A DNA stretch of 64,000 nucleotides, taken from NCBI RefSeq assembly GCF_037392515.1, contig NC_090280.1, positions 18,664,001-18,728,000 of the forward strand, given 5' to 3'. Within the stretch, counting starts at the first letter, position 1, and the number at the start of each line of letters is the position of its first letter. Shown in pieces: positions 1-11,600 of this stretch. The DNA comes from Haliotis asinina (lineage: Eukaryota; Mollusca; Gastropoda; Lepetellida; Haliotidae). A model generated the notes under the pieces. It was not told the DNA's origin. It saw nothing but the letters and a program-made list of their open reading frames with translations, and made no database searches. The position numbers were made by a program, and so were the translations under genes.

Positions 1-819
1 AGTGGTAGTACAGTGTTGAGATATGTGCATTTTTCATTGAAGACCAATGAAGAGTGATTATGATAAATAGAATTTCCACCTTGTTTCTACTGATATCAAT
101 TATATCAACTCTCGTTTATAAAGGTAAAAATATCCTCGGCAAGACTCGGATAATTATACGTTTATCAACTTGCATTTAATATAATTGATGTCAGTACACG
201 TGGGTGAGACTGCCTATGTACTAACACGGAGAACACTTGAATTTACTTGTCTGAGAAGTACACCACATTACTGAAAAGAATAAGATTGGAAAGCAAAGAC
301 ATATACCATTCTAAAACGTAGGGGATAATGGATTTACAAGAAGACTGATAAAATGCAAATGGTGAAGCCAAGCAGGAAACAGATGATGAAGAGTAATCAA
401 GGGATAATGTCACAATTTATTCAATTCCCTGAAATGTTTCATCATCAGTATATATATATATATACCTGACAGTATAGACACAACTTCTTCCGTGTGTCTG
501 TAATAGGAAAGTGAAAAAGAACAGATATCAATGGGGTCAGTGTTGTACATGTAACTCAATCAATCCCGAATGCTACACATCAGTCTCATCAAAAGTAAGC
601 ATTATCATTAAAAAGTGACAGTGAATGTCTCTGAACAGTTTTGAATCACCGCTTGTCACCTCTATATGGAAAGAAGACTTGAGTTTACAGGTCTCATATC
701 TAAGCCATTTTGTTGAAACCTCAGAGCTGAAATGTGGAGCTAATAGATATAACACTACAGGCACAACTGTGTAGGTAGGTGTAGTTGATGAGGATCAGAT
801 CATGTGGACCGTAACCCTA
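1..819. other. 3' flank of the sushi-kringle gene, no gene seen
   Basis: No coding exon is recognised here. The stretch lies downstream of the minus-strand kringle stop codon. A (TA)n run is at 449-464. An AATAAA on the minus strand (TTTATT at 415-420) is a possible polyadenylation signal about 400 bp past the stop. Confidence 0.5.
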
Positions 820-1157
820 TCAATCCTGGGTATTACACATAGGGACATCACACATTTCCCAACGTGTATTTGAATCTATTGTGTAACACCATAAATACCC
901 CGACCGGGTTGGGTCTCGGCAATAGTTAGCAGATCCTGTGACGGTCTGGGGTGTGTCAAATCCTAGGATGGAGAACTTGAAGTCTTCCTTGCTGCCGTGA
1001 GTTTGTGGAGTCTGAGAATCCCATCGCTGGCAGACCTTGCCGTTTATGGTTGTTGATAAAGTTCCAGTGTACAACGCCCTTCCAGCAGGTGCCGTCCAGC
1101 AGGATGATACTGTCAAGGAACATGAATCAGTTGATAAATACCAATTATCAACCAGCT

Positions 1158-1239
<82 letters not shown>

Positions 1240-1653
1240 CTTCAGCACTAGTGATAAAATAACGAAAGATCAGTAGTAACGAGTGAGTTACTTCCAGCCA
1301 TATGTCGTCGGTCTGTAAGTGAACGAGTCTGGACCAGACAATCCAGTGATCAACAACATGAGCATCGATCTGCGCGGTTAGGAACCGGTGACATGTGTCA
1401 ACCAAGTCAGCGAGCCTGACCACCCGATCCCGTTAGTCGCCTCTTACGACAAGCAATGTCGCCTTTTATGGCAAGCATGGGTTGCTGAAGGTCTATTCTA
1501 CCCCTGGACCTTCAGGGGTCATCTGTAGTAGCTGTGTGAGGAACACAAGTAGCAGTAGTCACGGGAGTAGTAGTAGTAGTAGTTGTGGTCACAGTAATAT
1601 ATTTCGTAGTAATGGCAAACGTCATGGTAGTTGGTGTAGTAGTCGTAATCATG

Positions 1654-1697
<44 letters not shown>

Positions 1698-4001
1698 TGC
1701 AGTACTAGTTGCTATGGTAGTAGTAGTAGTACTAATAACCGGACCAATGTGCAGTCGTGATTATTGGACGAAACCGAGCAAGTGAAATTGAGGAGGACAC
1801 ACCGTAATTTTACAGTCTAGTGAAGTTCAAGACGTTTTCATTTTGACATTAAACTAAACATCCTTACTGTTGACACACTTCACGTTGACCATGGTCCATT
1901 GCCCATCCTTCTGACACAAGCTCATCATCTGTTGACCAGGGTATATGCTGAGAAACCCTTTCTTGCATCTGTAGTTGGCAATGGCATGGAGACCTGTAGA
2001 ACTGTAGACAACGTCTGTGCCTTCTGGGGGAGCGGGAGAACCACAATCTACACTCGACTCCGACGTCAGGTTGGCTGTTGAGTGAATAAACATAAACAAA
2101 TTTGCGAAAGGCCCCAGCTGCTTTTGACAATGAGGATCTATTATGATTATCGAAAGGAGCACAATTCGTTCACACTAATAGCTCAGAGCAAGATATATAT
2201 ATATATATGAATCCACAATGAGGGATCAGGTAACACCAATGTCTTTCTCCAATGTTCAGCACATCCATTACGCATTGAAACTCATATCGGACGCATAAAG
2301 TGTGAAGACATTCAAGGGTAAAGATGAGAAAGTGTGAGTGTTCACGAGTGTGGTGAGAGTGAAAAAGAGTGAGTGAGTGTGTGGTGATGGGCTCGGGTTC
2401 TAGTGTGTGTGAATATGGGTGTAGGAGTGCGTGTGTGTATGCGCGCATTGAGGTGGGAGTGCGTGTAAGCGTGTGTTTGTGTGTGGGGTGGGGGGGTGGG
2501 GGGTGGGAGGGGGTATAGAGGCGTGTGTGTAGGGGTGCACGTGTGGTAGTTGTTATTATTTCATGTAGCAAGTGAAATCTAAAGAGACTGCTTGTGAAGA
2601 AATATACACATTCCTAGCAAAGTGAAGTCTTGCTCGTGTGCCAGAAACTGGTTAAGACTCCATAGTCAAATGAATGGAATCGGTTATACAATAACTACAC
2701 GAAATGCCTGTAGAGAACTACGATTATGAGTTCGTTAGGACCATACTTGACTGTTTAACTAGAAACATATTTCTGGCAATTTCACTTTACACGACCAAGC
2801 TCCCTGTTTCTCCCATGACTCCATCCGCTAGTCCCACATGACTCTCGTCCCCACCACGCGGGCTTTCAGCATATCAGAGGCAAGTGCAGATTAGATAAGT
2901 AGGTAAGTCGGTTAAACGATGGATTACCTAGTGCTGTGCCATGTAACTGAACTAGGACCGATCATCAATGCTATTTGAGAAAGGATTACCTACCGACATT
3001 GTTCTCGAGGTCCTTCACACGCTTGGCCAGGTAGGTTGCTTTGCTTTCTGAAAATATCATTTGCAATTACTTCCTCTGGATTTGAACTGAAACCAGAGCC
3101 TAAGAGCAAGTTTACTGAATATGTATTCAAGCTAAATGTGAAAATGTATTCAATAGGTGTCAGCTCACGAGTAACGCGAATTAAATGTTTACACGTGATC
3201 ACAGATAAATTCTACAACACTGTATAAACCAACTCACTGACAACACGAAGAAAATATGTACTCAAGCATTAAAGGCACAATGTCACATCTTTTTGGATAA
3301 TTGAAACTTTGAGGCGAACAACTTCCCGAAAGAGAACACTTGCCATATATAGACAAAACAATTGCTCCGTATATCCGATGTTGGTGTAAATTGATTTCAG
3401 TCACAAGTTGTGCGTAGGATATTCTTAAAGAGCGCTCAAACGGGCATTACTCTCAGGGGTTTGCTTACAATAACGTTCGGGTAGTAGAGGGCGTTGCAGT
3501 AATTCATTCTAAAGTTTGAATTGAATATTGTAATCTAATTACATATTTTTCAAAATAAATCACATGGGGCTGATGGTATTATTGAGAGAAATGTATCGTG
3601 TATGTTTAGAGAAATGTCATGTGATATAGTGCCTTTAATAATCTCATTTACATATCTCTTGCGAAACTAATTTCGAAAAGAAAGCACTCAGCCACATCGT
3701 TTTTTGATATTGGGTAAACAGGTCTGCAAACCAATGGCTGACATTCTAGATCATAAACCAGGAAACAAAACAAAGTAGGAAGAGTATATGTTGGGTAACG
3801 AGGTGACGAGGTAACGGCTGCTACACACTTACCACTGTCTATGTCCGTGTTCTCACAAGTCTCTTCCCTGGAAGCCAGAAATTGATCCACGGATATCTTA
3901 AATGCGTCGTAGTTGACCAGTACCCGACAGTAGTCACTGGACTTGTTGGCACGTCCACAAGGAAACAGTAAGACTACACACAGACAAAGTCGGAGGACCA
4001 T
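820..4001 (-). CDS. Secreted sushi-kringle protein (3 exons, 221 aa)
   Basis: Exons on the minus strand are 3833-4001 (leader), 1868-2074 (sushi) and 820-1109 (kringle), all joined by phase-1 introns with GT-AG ends. The lengths 169+207+290 give 221 codons plus stop. Residues 1-56 carry a signal peptide ([12 protein letters not shown]) and a module with DYC and ETC cysteines. The sushi (CCP) domain, about 57-125, has its four cysteines. The kringle, about 126-221, has six cysteines with VCQRWDS, ANYCRDP, LWCYT and CDVPMC. Both domains are extracellular binding modules in other families, so a secreted recognition protein is likely, but its ligand is unknown. The leader exon is homologous to that of the FREP genes to the right. 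A 54-bp phase-1 exon at 2994-3047 could be included in frame. The donors GTAAGTG and GTAAGG are good. Confidence 0.8.
1160..1239. repeat. (AGT)n microsatellite in the sushi-kringle intron
   Basis: This is an uninterrupted trinucleotide run of about 26 units between the kringle and sushi exons. Read on the minus strand it gives poly-Leu or poly-Thr ORFs that run into the kringle exon. Those residues are intronic, because a clean acceptor (TTGACAG) lies just before the kringle. Confidence 0.95.
1281..1521 (-). mobile_element. SINE, molluscan core type, minus orientation
   Basis: The sequence matches the SINE copies at 52524-52770 and 58726-58989 in reverse. It holds the core around GTTAGTCGCCTCTTACGAC and the GGTAGAATAGGCC-like head. 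The 3' tail is shortened to GAGTGAGTTAC, next to the (AGT)n run. Confidence 0.8.
1563..1735. repeat. Imperfect (AGT)n tract
   Basis: Several AGT blocks are separated by unique bases, on the far side of the SINE from the perfect tract. Both strands are open for short stretches only because the unit is three bases long. Confidence 0.85.
2075..2993. other. Intron with GT-rich low-complexity DNA
   Basis: This is the intron between the sushi exon and the leader or optional coiled-coil exon. 2320-2545 is rich in GTGT and GAGTG and includes the G-run tract listed separately. The rest holds nothing recognisable. Confidence 0.5.
2485..2513 (+). other. G-quadruplex-forming tract
   Basis: Five runs of 3 to 7 guanines are separated by single T or A bases (GGGG-T-G7-T-G6-T-GGG-A-G5). 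This fits the usual G4 pattern with one-base loops. It lies in an intron of a minus-strand gene, so the G-rich strand is the non-transcript strand. Confidence 0.7.
2994..3047 (-). CDS. Candidate coiled-coil cassette exon (18 codons)
   Basis: A 54-bp stretch lies between a TTTTCAG acceptor and a GTAGGTAA donor. Read in phase 1 it encodes a charged heptad-like segment containing YLAKRVKDLENNV. Both ends are phase 1, so it could be included between the leader and the sushi exon without changing frame. A related segment, NLAKRVDKLEKD, occurs in the exon at 5443-5534. It could serve as a short oligomerisation neck. No transcript evidence is available. Confidence 0.45.
3048..3832. other. Intron 1 of the sushi-kringle gene
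   Basis: This is AT-rich intronic sequence with no domain, element or extended ORF that I can recognise. The leader ORF reads past its donor into this intron to 3648, which is not coding. Confidence 0.5.
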
Positions 4002-4070
4002 GTTGTCGACGGAGACTTCACACAGTGTATCTCATCAGAGAGGATGTGTGCTCTGGTTTGGTAACCTTGC

Positions 4071-4077
4071 CTTTATA
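4071..4077 (-). promoter_or_regulatory. TATA box of the sushi-kringle gene
   Basis: TATAAAG on the minus strand lies 70 bp upstream of the leader ATG at 4001. The FREP genes have a TATA box at a similar distance from their leader ATG. Confidence 0.6.
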
Positions 4078-4191
4078 GGCTCATTTGACAAAACGCTGAC
4101 ATAGAATATGTATATGACAGCACCTCTTGAAAATCAATGAGTTGTTGTACTTGAGTGAAGTAAAATATTTGAACGGCCCCCTCATGTATTC

Positions 4192-4210
4192 TTCTCCTCA
4201 TGGTGCACAC
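4192..4210 (+). promoter_or_regulatory. Conserved upstream block, sushi-kringle gene
   Basis: TTCTCCTCATGGTGCACAC lies 191 bp upstream of the leader ATG. Nearly the same 19-mer is found 276-282 bp upstream of the three FREP leader ATGs. It may be a shared control element or just residual homology of the duplicated leader region. Confidence 0.45.
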
Positions 4211-4499
4211 CCCCACTTGCACACCACTTCTCTACCACTTCTACACCCATGGTGTTCTACTTATTTATCACTTGTATTGTCATTGGCTAGCATTTCAACA
4301 CAAGCAGATCACAGTTAAAGGTCTGTGGTCCTGGTCTAAATGTCACCTTTCTTGAGTATGACGTTTCAATGCAGATTTGAATACTTCTTGAACCATTCAG
4401 TCCTTGCCCATGACTTTAATGGATGACGTTATCGGTACAGGTTAAAGATTTTCACATGTTCGTTGATCAGATCTGCGTGAATGGTGTTCATTGTCTTTA

Positions 4500-4582
4500 G
4501 CTGCCTGTCGTAAGAGGCGACTAAGGTAGTCAGATGCGCTCACCTGGTTGATGCGTGTCATCGTTCCCTTATGAACTTGTCT
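4500..4582 (+). mobile_element. Degenerate SINE core fragment
   Basis: CTGTCGTAAGAGGCGACTAA followed by a diverged CTTGGTTGA...GTCATCGTTCCC matches the central part of the SINE family. Head and tail are missing. Confidence 0.6.
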
Positions 4583-5442
4583 TGCGCTGACGGAAACGTG
4601 CTGGAACGGATGTGGATAGGTCAAAGCCCGTGTTGACCCTTGCCTCTGATACCGGTTCTATGTTATTGTAATGTTTCTTGGACATACGTAGAGTTCGGTT
4701 GCCAATCCCGGGCGGAACTCAACCCCAAACATATTCCACAAAATGTACATTCAATATGCATCACTAGCCATTTTCTGATGCTGTGCAAGGTCGATGTTTT
4801 GCCTTCCTCGTCTTCCTGTCTTCACATGTGTCCAACTGACCTCTGAAGTGTCACCGTCATCCTTAGAACGTTTCATAGTCAGTATTAACCATTAGAAAGC
4901 GAAAAGACCTCGAACAGTTCCCAGGCACTTACCAGCGTGTTTGTTATATTTTTCCGCGTGCGTATCCCAGACATTTCCGCTAATTTGTAATCTATATTGT
5001 GGCTACCGTTACGGTACTTGATACAGTGAAGCTCATATCATTTCATTGATCATGTGATTTTGAAAATACAGTTTCATCCTGGAGTGAAAGACGCAGCGTA
5101 CTTTACCAGTTCTTCCTTACTAGATCCTGCCTTTGTTATTGCTCTTTTCGAATGAGACGATTTGAGTTTCGTTGGTTTGTCGCACTCTGCAATATTTGTA
5201 CAAGAGACATATTGACTTGTCCGTCCCCTGGCAAGTTCTGTTCCACATCAGCATTTCATCAAATGTATTATAATGGCGTTTGCGTTTCACTTTTTTTTTG
5301 TATTGAATATATGACATTCCCATGATTATTACATGTGTAAAATAACGTCATTCTGAAAACGGCGATATGGCAACAACTGAAACTGAACAACCAATTTTGT
5401 CGTAGCAGTCAAAATGTGAATATAAAATATTTAAACACCTAC
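4583..5442. other. Unassigned spacer
   Basis: No exon, repeat or element is recognised. Short ORFs here lack splice context and conservation with the duplicate block near 56 kb. Confidence 0.4.
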
Positions 5443-5534
5443 TTTCATCTTCCCTGTCTTTTTCAAGTTTGTCGACACGCTTTGCCAAGTTTGAAAAGGC
5501 GGGTTCTTCATGGGAATGGCGGATCCTGGTGTTT
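5443..5534 (-). CDS. Coiled-coil exon, copy 1 of the second leader family
   Basis: The segment lies between a TTTTAG acceptor and a GTAGGTG donor. Its homologous frame contains RIRHSHEEP then NLAKRVDKLEKDRED, a heptad-like segment related to the exon at 2994-3047. A diverged copy is at 56928-57012. In this frame the acceptor side is phase 2, which does not match the phase-1 end of the signal exon at 5758-5899. Either another exon lies between them or the gene is decaying. Confidence 0.4.
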
Positions 5535-5757
5535 CTAAAACCGAAAATATGCATCGTGATATTGATATCTTGGTGATATTTGAAAAAAAGTTTGTCCATA
5601 TGTCTGGCCTTATTAACAAGGTCAGTAACGAATAATATATGACGCCGATCCTCAAACAAAGTAGCTAAAACATTCTCATGCATAAAGTTTTACTTTTTTC
5701 ACAATAACGGAGAATATAAGATTAAACTGTCGAATGAGTACGCCGGCCATATCTTAC

Positions 5758-5899
5758 CTAGAATGAGTCCCCCTCTCCTGGGAAACCTACTGGTCGGTCT
5801 CCATGAGGATGGTGCCTGCAACTTTACAGACACTCCAGGTATGTCAAAGGCAAACGCCCATCCAGTGGCCAGGAGCACATAGACCAATGTCTTCTCCGT
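5758..5899 (-). pseudogene. Signal-peptide exon of the second leader family, start codon lost
   Basis: The exon ends in a consensus donor (CTAG then GTAAGA) in phase 1. The frame reads a hydrophobic stretch (LVYVLLATGWAFA) followed by VSVKLQAPSS and a basic tail. The homologous exon at 57264-57408 starts with ATG-GAG-AAG. Here that codon is ACG, and no other in-frame ATG follows. Unless an upstream exon supplies the start, this copy is dead. The mature part matches no domain I know. Confidence 0.5.
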
Positions 5900-6250
5900 G
5901 TCTTCAGAAATCGACAGAAAGCGAAAAAGGTCATTGACATATTAATACCGTTCACCATAACGTGACAGGTTAGATTTATGAAAACGTGTTAAAACACTCT
6001 CTCTGTGAACAACCAAAAGTGTAACCGAAGATAACATTAGCTTGCCATTCAATGTTGTAATTCTGTCGTTGTTGGCTTTGTTCATATTTACAGCAACCAG
6101 TTTGAATTCCCACTGAAAGCTGGTCACCCAGTAGTATTAGTTCTTGACATGCAATGATAAATATCTCTTGTTTATCTTCAAGGCTGTGTAGTATGTATGC
6201 GTTGCCAACTTTAACAGAACAATGACCTGCATGGTTGATCTATTCAGCCA

Positions 6251-8359
6251 GGCTACAGTCTGTGTGATATTGTGATTATTAATGCATGGCTTAAGACGAT
6301 ATTGGTACTTTCTGGTGAGAAGAAGATTCAGCTTCGATTTAGTTGTTTAAAACGAATATTACTCTTAGATTAGGGTTTAAATGTATGTTTTCCTCTTGCA
6401 CGAGCCGTGGGTTTGCCAAATGGTCTTATCAAAAGTGTTGTCATTTATGGATCGATTTTGTAAGCCGTCGTCATAAAGCTGGAATATTGCTGAATGTGTC
6501 TTTAAAAAGAGACGCAAACACATTAAAAGTTGTGCTCTAGCCACAACAGTTTCTATGATTCCAACCATAATTATGATTTGTATTCGTCAATTACTATAAG
6601 TAATAATGATACAAGATGTACAACGAAAGGAGCACTGATAACCAGTTGTTGTGTTTTCTATGGGAGAGTTAACTTAAAGAAGAAAGGTCACAAATAATAT
6701 GTGATGCGAGATCTGGAGGAAGTAAATATCCAGTAACACAAACCCTCTCGATGATGACATGATGAGTATGTACAGATTATGTTCAACAATCCGTTGTGAC
6801 TTTTTTTAATACTCCCTCTTTTAAAACAAACAACACGTATGTGAGATAAATAAAAGAGTAAGAAATATACGCTATGTCAGATTAAAAATATATCTTAAGC
6901 AAAACGTTTATTTACTTACCTACTGACGTTTTCACCTGCTGCGTACTTTGAACAAAACCCTGTATCTTTAGGGAATTCGGCGTTAGTGGCCCATACTCGA
7001 TCAGTCCCCTCTAGGACAACGTATGTTTAATTATTTTTTATTCACTTCAGTTGGATGCAAAAAAAAAGATTCTCAGAGTCTTCAAGTCAATGAGAACATA
7101 CTTAGAAAACCACACTTTCATTATTTTCGAAGAAATAACATTTGCAATTTGATACACATCTTTTAAACTGATCTATAGATACTAAATCTGAGTTTCAAAA
7201 CCTTTATCTTCATTACATATGTGTGGTGTTTGGCCAGTAATACATGATTGAGTAGGTTGTTGCTATTGCAGCAAATATAATATCCATCATAGAAAGTGCC
7301 TATGTTCTTTTTAATAGTCCATTAACGAGATTGATGAATTGTTTCCAAAACAGTCTGATAGTTAGACATTCAATACATGATACATATTCTCACTTACTGA
7401 ACCACGTAAGAAACAGAAATCAACCAGTTTGATTTTACGTAACGATCCCTTTTTCTTTAAATGGCTTTATATATAAATATTTACATGAAAAACTCTAGGA
7501 GTTTAGGGTCCCTGTTACATTGTCGGTATTGTAGAAATGTGGTCTTCCAGTATAAATGATCATTCAATTCACTGTCCAGTTGATGACATACTTTGGGAAA
7601 ATTATTTTCCGATATGAAATTGATAATCTTGAACCTTTACTGGGGTTGTTCAAATCATTCCATACGGAACATATTGTCAGTGTTGATGTTATTGGATGTC
7701 TTATTGTGACCATTATTAATGTGACCATTTTGGGGGATACTAAGCAGAACATTAATTAGATCAAATTTTTGCTTTAAATTCTGAAAATGTAAGGAGATCG
7801 TAGCCATTACATGATCAACAGCATGAGCATTGGAAACCGATGACGTGTCAAACAAGTCAGCGAGTCTGACCACCCGATACCGTTAGTCGCCTCTTACGAC
7901 AAGCATAGTCGCCTTTTATGACAAGCATGGGTTGCTGAAGGCCTATTCTACCCCGAATCTTCACGAGTCATCTATGACTACAGAGGAAAACAATAAAATT
8001 ATAACTAATTACAATGCCAGAACCTCTCAGTCACGTGTTTTCCTTTTTCAAGGACCAGTTATAACATTTGACCCGACCTCACGTTGCAAACAATGCACTG
8101 CAATAAGGTACATTTGACACTCAGTGGTTTCAGTTTATGAATGTGTTGGTGCCACAAGAAGAATAACACGTACAAGATGGAGGTTGGTATGAAACAAATG
8201 TATTTCTTACACTTTGCTGATCAATTACAAATACTGTTCATGTTCCTTGTTGAGATCTGTTATTGCTGCGATGGTGATATTCCGTGCGACGAAACATGTA
8301 ACATACCACCGGGAAGTATTATTTAGTTAAGTTGTCAAATATTCAGACTGGGAGATGTC
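6251..8359. other. AT-rich spacer upstream of the second leader exon
   Basis: Apart from the SINE at 7810-7971 I see no element. A possible small phase-compatible exon (about 6921-6966, donor GTAAGTAA) encodes a segment around QSTQQVKTS, but nothing else supports it. Confidence 0.4.
7810..7971 (-). mobile_element. SINE, truncated, minus orientation
   Basis: The head and core match the SINE family (ACCCGTGAAGG-like head in reverse, GTTAGTCGCCTCTTACGAC core). The LINE-like 3' tail is missing. Confidence 0.75.
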
Positions 8360-8480
8360 AAGTCTGACGCACTTGCCCACTGCCCACTGTCTCTTACTGC
8401 AGATGTTGTTCAGGTGTGAGTTGAAGTAGATTCTGAACCACCACGCCCATTTAATTGAAACAACACAGTAAAGTGAAACA
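8360..8480 (-). pseudogene. Relic FReD C-terminal exon
   Basis: Plus-strand text around TTGTTCAGGTGTGAGTTGAA and GAACCACCACGCCCATTTAA closely matches the FREP-A last exon at 8606-8820. On the minus strand a decayed WWF...NSHLN stretch can be read. It lies just downstream of FREP-A and shows an older duplication of the last exon or of a whole gene. Confidence 0.65.
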
Positions 8481-8605
8481 GAACGTATGCCACTGTGTTT
8501 AATTTCATAGTTTGTTGAAAAAAGTATTAAAGATTAACGTTCCTTGAAACTATGTTATTGATTCAATGGCGATTTCTTTGTGACTAACGCGCAGCATGTG
8601 GCCAT

Positions 8606-11600
8606 TTAGTTGAGAGGTCGGATCTTCATGGAGGAGGATGTTATGCCTGACAAACCATCCCATCGAGGTCTCTCACTGTACATTCTGTTCAGGTGTGAGT
8701 AGTAACAGGACTTGAACCACCACGCCCCTTTATACTTCACCGCACAGTTGTTCGAGTTTGTATCCAGATCCAGATTTTTTGCACTGAATCGGATGTTGTT
8801 GTGATACAACATCTTGTCTCCTGAAAATACACCAGCATATTTCTAACTATTATTTCAACACTCCATTGTATTTGATCCTGTTTTGTACTGGCTCAGTGTT
8901 TAACAACGCTCTGTGAGTGTATTAGAGACAGAAGAATATCGCAAATAGCATTACACGGTGTCAATGAGTGTTGTGTACAAACGGATTTCTGATTTCAGTC
9001 GACGTATTATAATTATGAAGTTAAATGGAACAATGATATAATGAACATAGAAAGAATGCATGAAGTTTTGACACAAACACAAATGAATATTTTCAACATA
9101 CCAGCTGTGCCTGAATAGTTTCCTATGAAAAGTGTGTAAAACTCCGACATGCTGCCCAGATGGAAGCTGTTGTACTCGGCATAGAAATGACTTCCCGTGT
9201 TGTTCACCAGGTCGATCCTCAGTGCGTAGGTTTTCTGTTTCGTCAGTCTGTGTATGTTCTCATTACCTGAAATATGACCACAGCGTGCATTTTCACGAAG
9301 TCCATGAGACCCCAATTACACACCGAATAAGATGAAAACTCAACCATCATTGATACTAAAGTGGCATGCCCCTGTCAAGGAGATCAGTGAACGAGTACAG
9401 CAAAACAGTTTACGTAGCAGTCTTTTAGTAACACTAGATTGGTCTCCCTGACTTACATCAATTGTTCCATTTTGGCGAATCAGTTCCTCGTGTACATGTG
9501 ACCAGCAGGAATGTCTGACTGTTGGAATCCCTACTCATACCCCAACATACACGTGTTTTCTACAAGAACTGTTTACAATTCTTATATATCTATAACAGCT
9601 TTCTTTTTCGAAATTCGTTTACAGCAGAAACTTAGCTATCTGTTTGCCCTCATATGAAATGTATACTTATCTGTGTTAAACATACTTTCCATACTAGTGT
9701 GTGTAGCAGAAACACCATATTGGTCGGGGTGTTCATAGGGCTAGTTTCCTTTTCTTTTATACAGAGTCAAAAAAGGAACTTCACATTCTTTCTTCAGGGC
9801 ACGGTGAAAAAAAGAGATGGTAAGATGGTTAAACTGTTATTATTTCATTGCTGAGATCTGTGTGATGTACTCGATACATTGACAGTGCCACAATCAGTAT
9901 CATTAGGATACACCGCCGTTCCAAAACACGGGTATACAGAAGAATACAAAAGTCACAAGAACACAAATTCGAAATTTCTCAGTTCAATATTGTGTATGGC
10001 CGCCCACGCATTCAGCACTGCCAAGCAACGTCTCCTCATCGACTGCCTGATGCTTGTGAACACGTGGTTGGGGATTCTGTGCCATTGCTCTTGCAAGACA
10101 GCGCCAAGTTCCTGCAAATTCTGGGGTTGGTTCCTAAACCCACGAAGTCTTCTAACAAGAGCATCCCAAACGTGCTCTATAAGCTGAAGGTCAGGGGACC
10201 CCGGTGGCCAGTCCATGACGTTGATTCCAGCGTTTGGAAGGAAATTTCGCGTCAACATCGCGGTATGCGGCCAAGCCTTATCATACCAGAACTGTAGACC
10301 TGGACCATGAGCCGCCATGAAAGGAACGTGTTCAGGAGTGAGCACCTGGTCGCGGTAAGCAGCAGCTGTGAGGTTTCAACGGATGACCAGAAGTCGGGAA
10401 CGGTTGTTCCCACGGAAAGCTCCCCACACCATGCAACTTCCGCCCCCGAACTTGTGTCAACTTCCTGTACACAACATTGGGCATACCGTTCAATACGTCG
10501 TCTTCAGACTCTAAGCCTGCCGTCCGCGAATCTGAGGGTAAACCTGGATTCATCGCTAAAGACGACTCGATACCAATTTCTATGGGTCCATCGGAGGTGA
10601 CGTTGGGCCCACAGCAGACGTTGACGTTGACGAAATGGTGTCACTATTGGCCCACGATATCGACGTCGAGAATGGAGATTGGCAGCCCGCAACCGATTTG
10701 GAATGGTCTCATAGGACAGTCGACCTCTAAACATCTCAGCTCTGGTTCGTGTAGCCGGAAGAAATCTGTCACGGAGGTGACGTAGGACGACTTGACGGTC
10801 TTCTGCTCGTGACGTCACACGTGGACGACCCGATCTTGGGTAATTGTTGTAGACGACATCGCAAGTCATACACAGTCCTACGACTGCGTTCCATTGCTCT
10901 TGCGACGTCAATAACTGATCTTCCCGCTCAACGTTCACGTTGCACATTTGACAATCGTGGCATTTAAAGTACCGTTAGAACTGTGGTTTAAAAGTTGGGT
11001 TTCTTTTCAATTCTTGAGGCCATTGCAAGCACGTGCAAATGAAGAAAACGTCGATGCGAGGATCACGTGATCGACTGCACGTGCAAAACCTAATTTGGCA
11101 CTAACGTCATTCGCACAACGAATGGGTGGATTTGAGTGGGGTTTGTTAACGATCTTCTAGAGTCGATAGATAGGGATCCCATTTTGGATGCATAGATGTA
11201 TAATCAGAGAAAAATATTCATCATTTTGTGAAGTTTCTTTTTTTGACTCAGTATACATCTATTTCAAAAGCCTTCTTTTTCAGTGGTCACCCTGAGTTTC
11301 ATCAGCTTTTCCTACACGAGGAATCCAGTCCATGTACAAGGCGACGTCTAAAAAGGTCTGGCTGTTCACATGCACAATGAGAATATTCATCTCTGAGGAC
11401 TGTTTTAGCACTCCTTTAGTTACCTCTTCAGTATTACAAACCAAGATATAACAGACCCAGAGCAAAGACGCACGTTGCCAAATGCCACGGATATAGGAAA
11501 TAATCATGGTTCTAAGAAGGAATTGATGTTTGTACGAACCAAGCCAAAACTCTCGGGTGAGGTTTCCAAATCCGTCCATGTATTCAAACCAGGTTCGATT

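Larger units (their letters stand above)
5300..6250 (-). repeat. Duplicated block, copy 1 (partner near 56.85-57.72 kb)
   Basis: The two exons and their flanks, including a shared downstream run around TGTTTATCTTCAAGG and GGTTGATC, recur in the same order and orientation near 57 kb. This indicates an old duplication of the outer part of the cluster. Confidence 0.65.

Noticed and set aside
1110-1248. Poly-Leu N-terminus of the kringle ORF
   Set aside because: It is read-through of the (AGT)n intron. A clean acceptor lies directly before the kringle, and the second copy has the same boundary.
11280-11440. Serine-protease-like end (VALYMDWI)
   Set aside because: The phrase resembles trypsin C-termini, but no catalytic motif is near and the aligned copies in FREP-B and FREP-C do not keep it.
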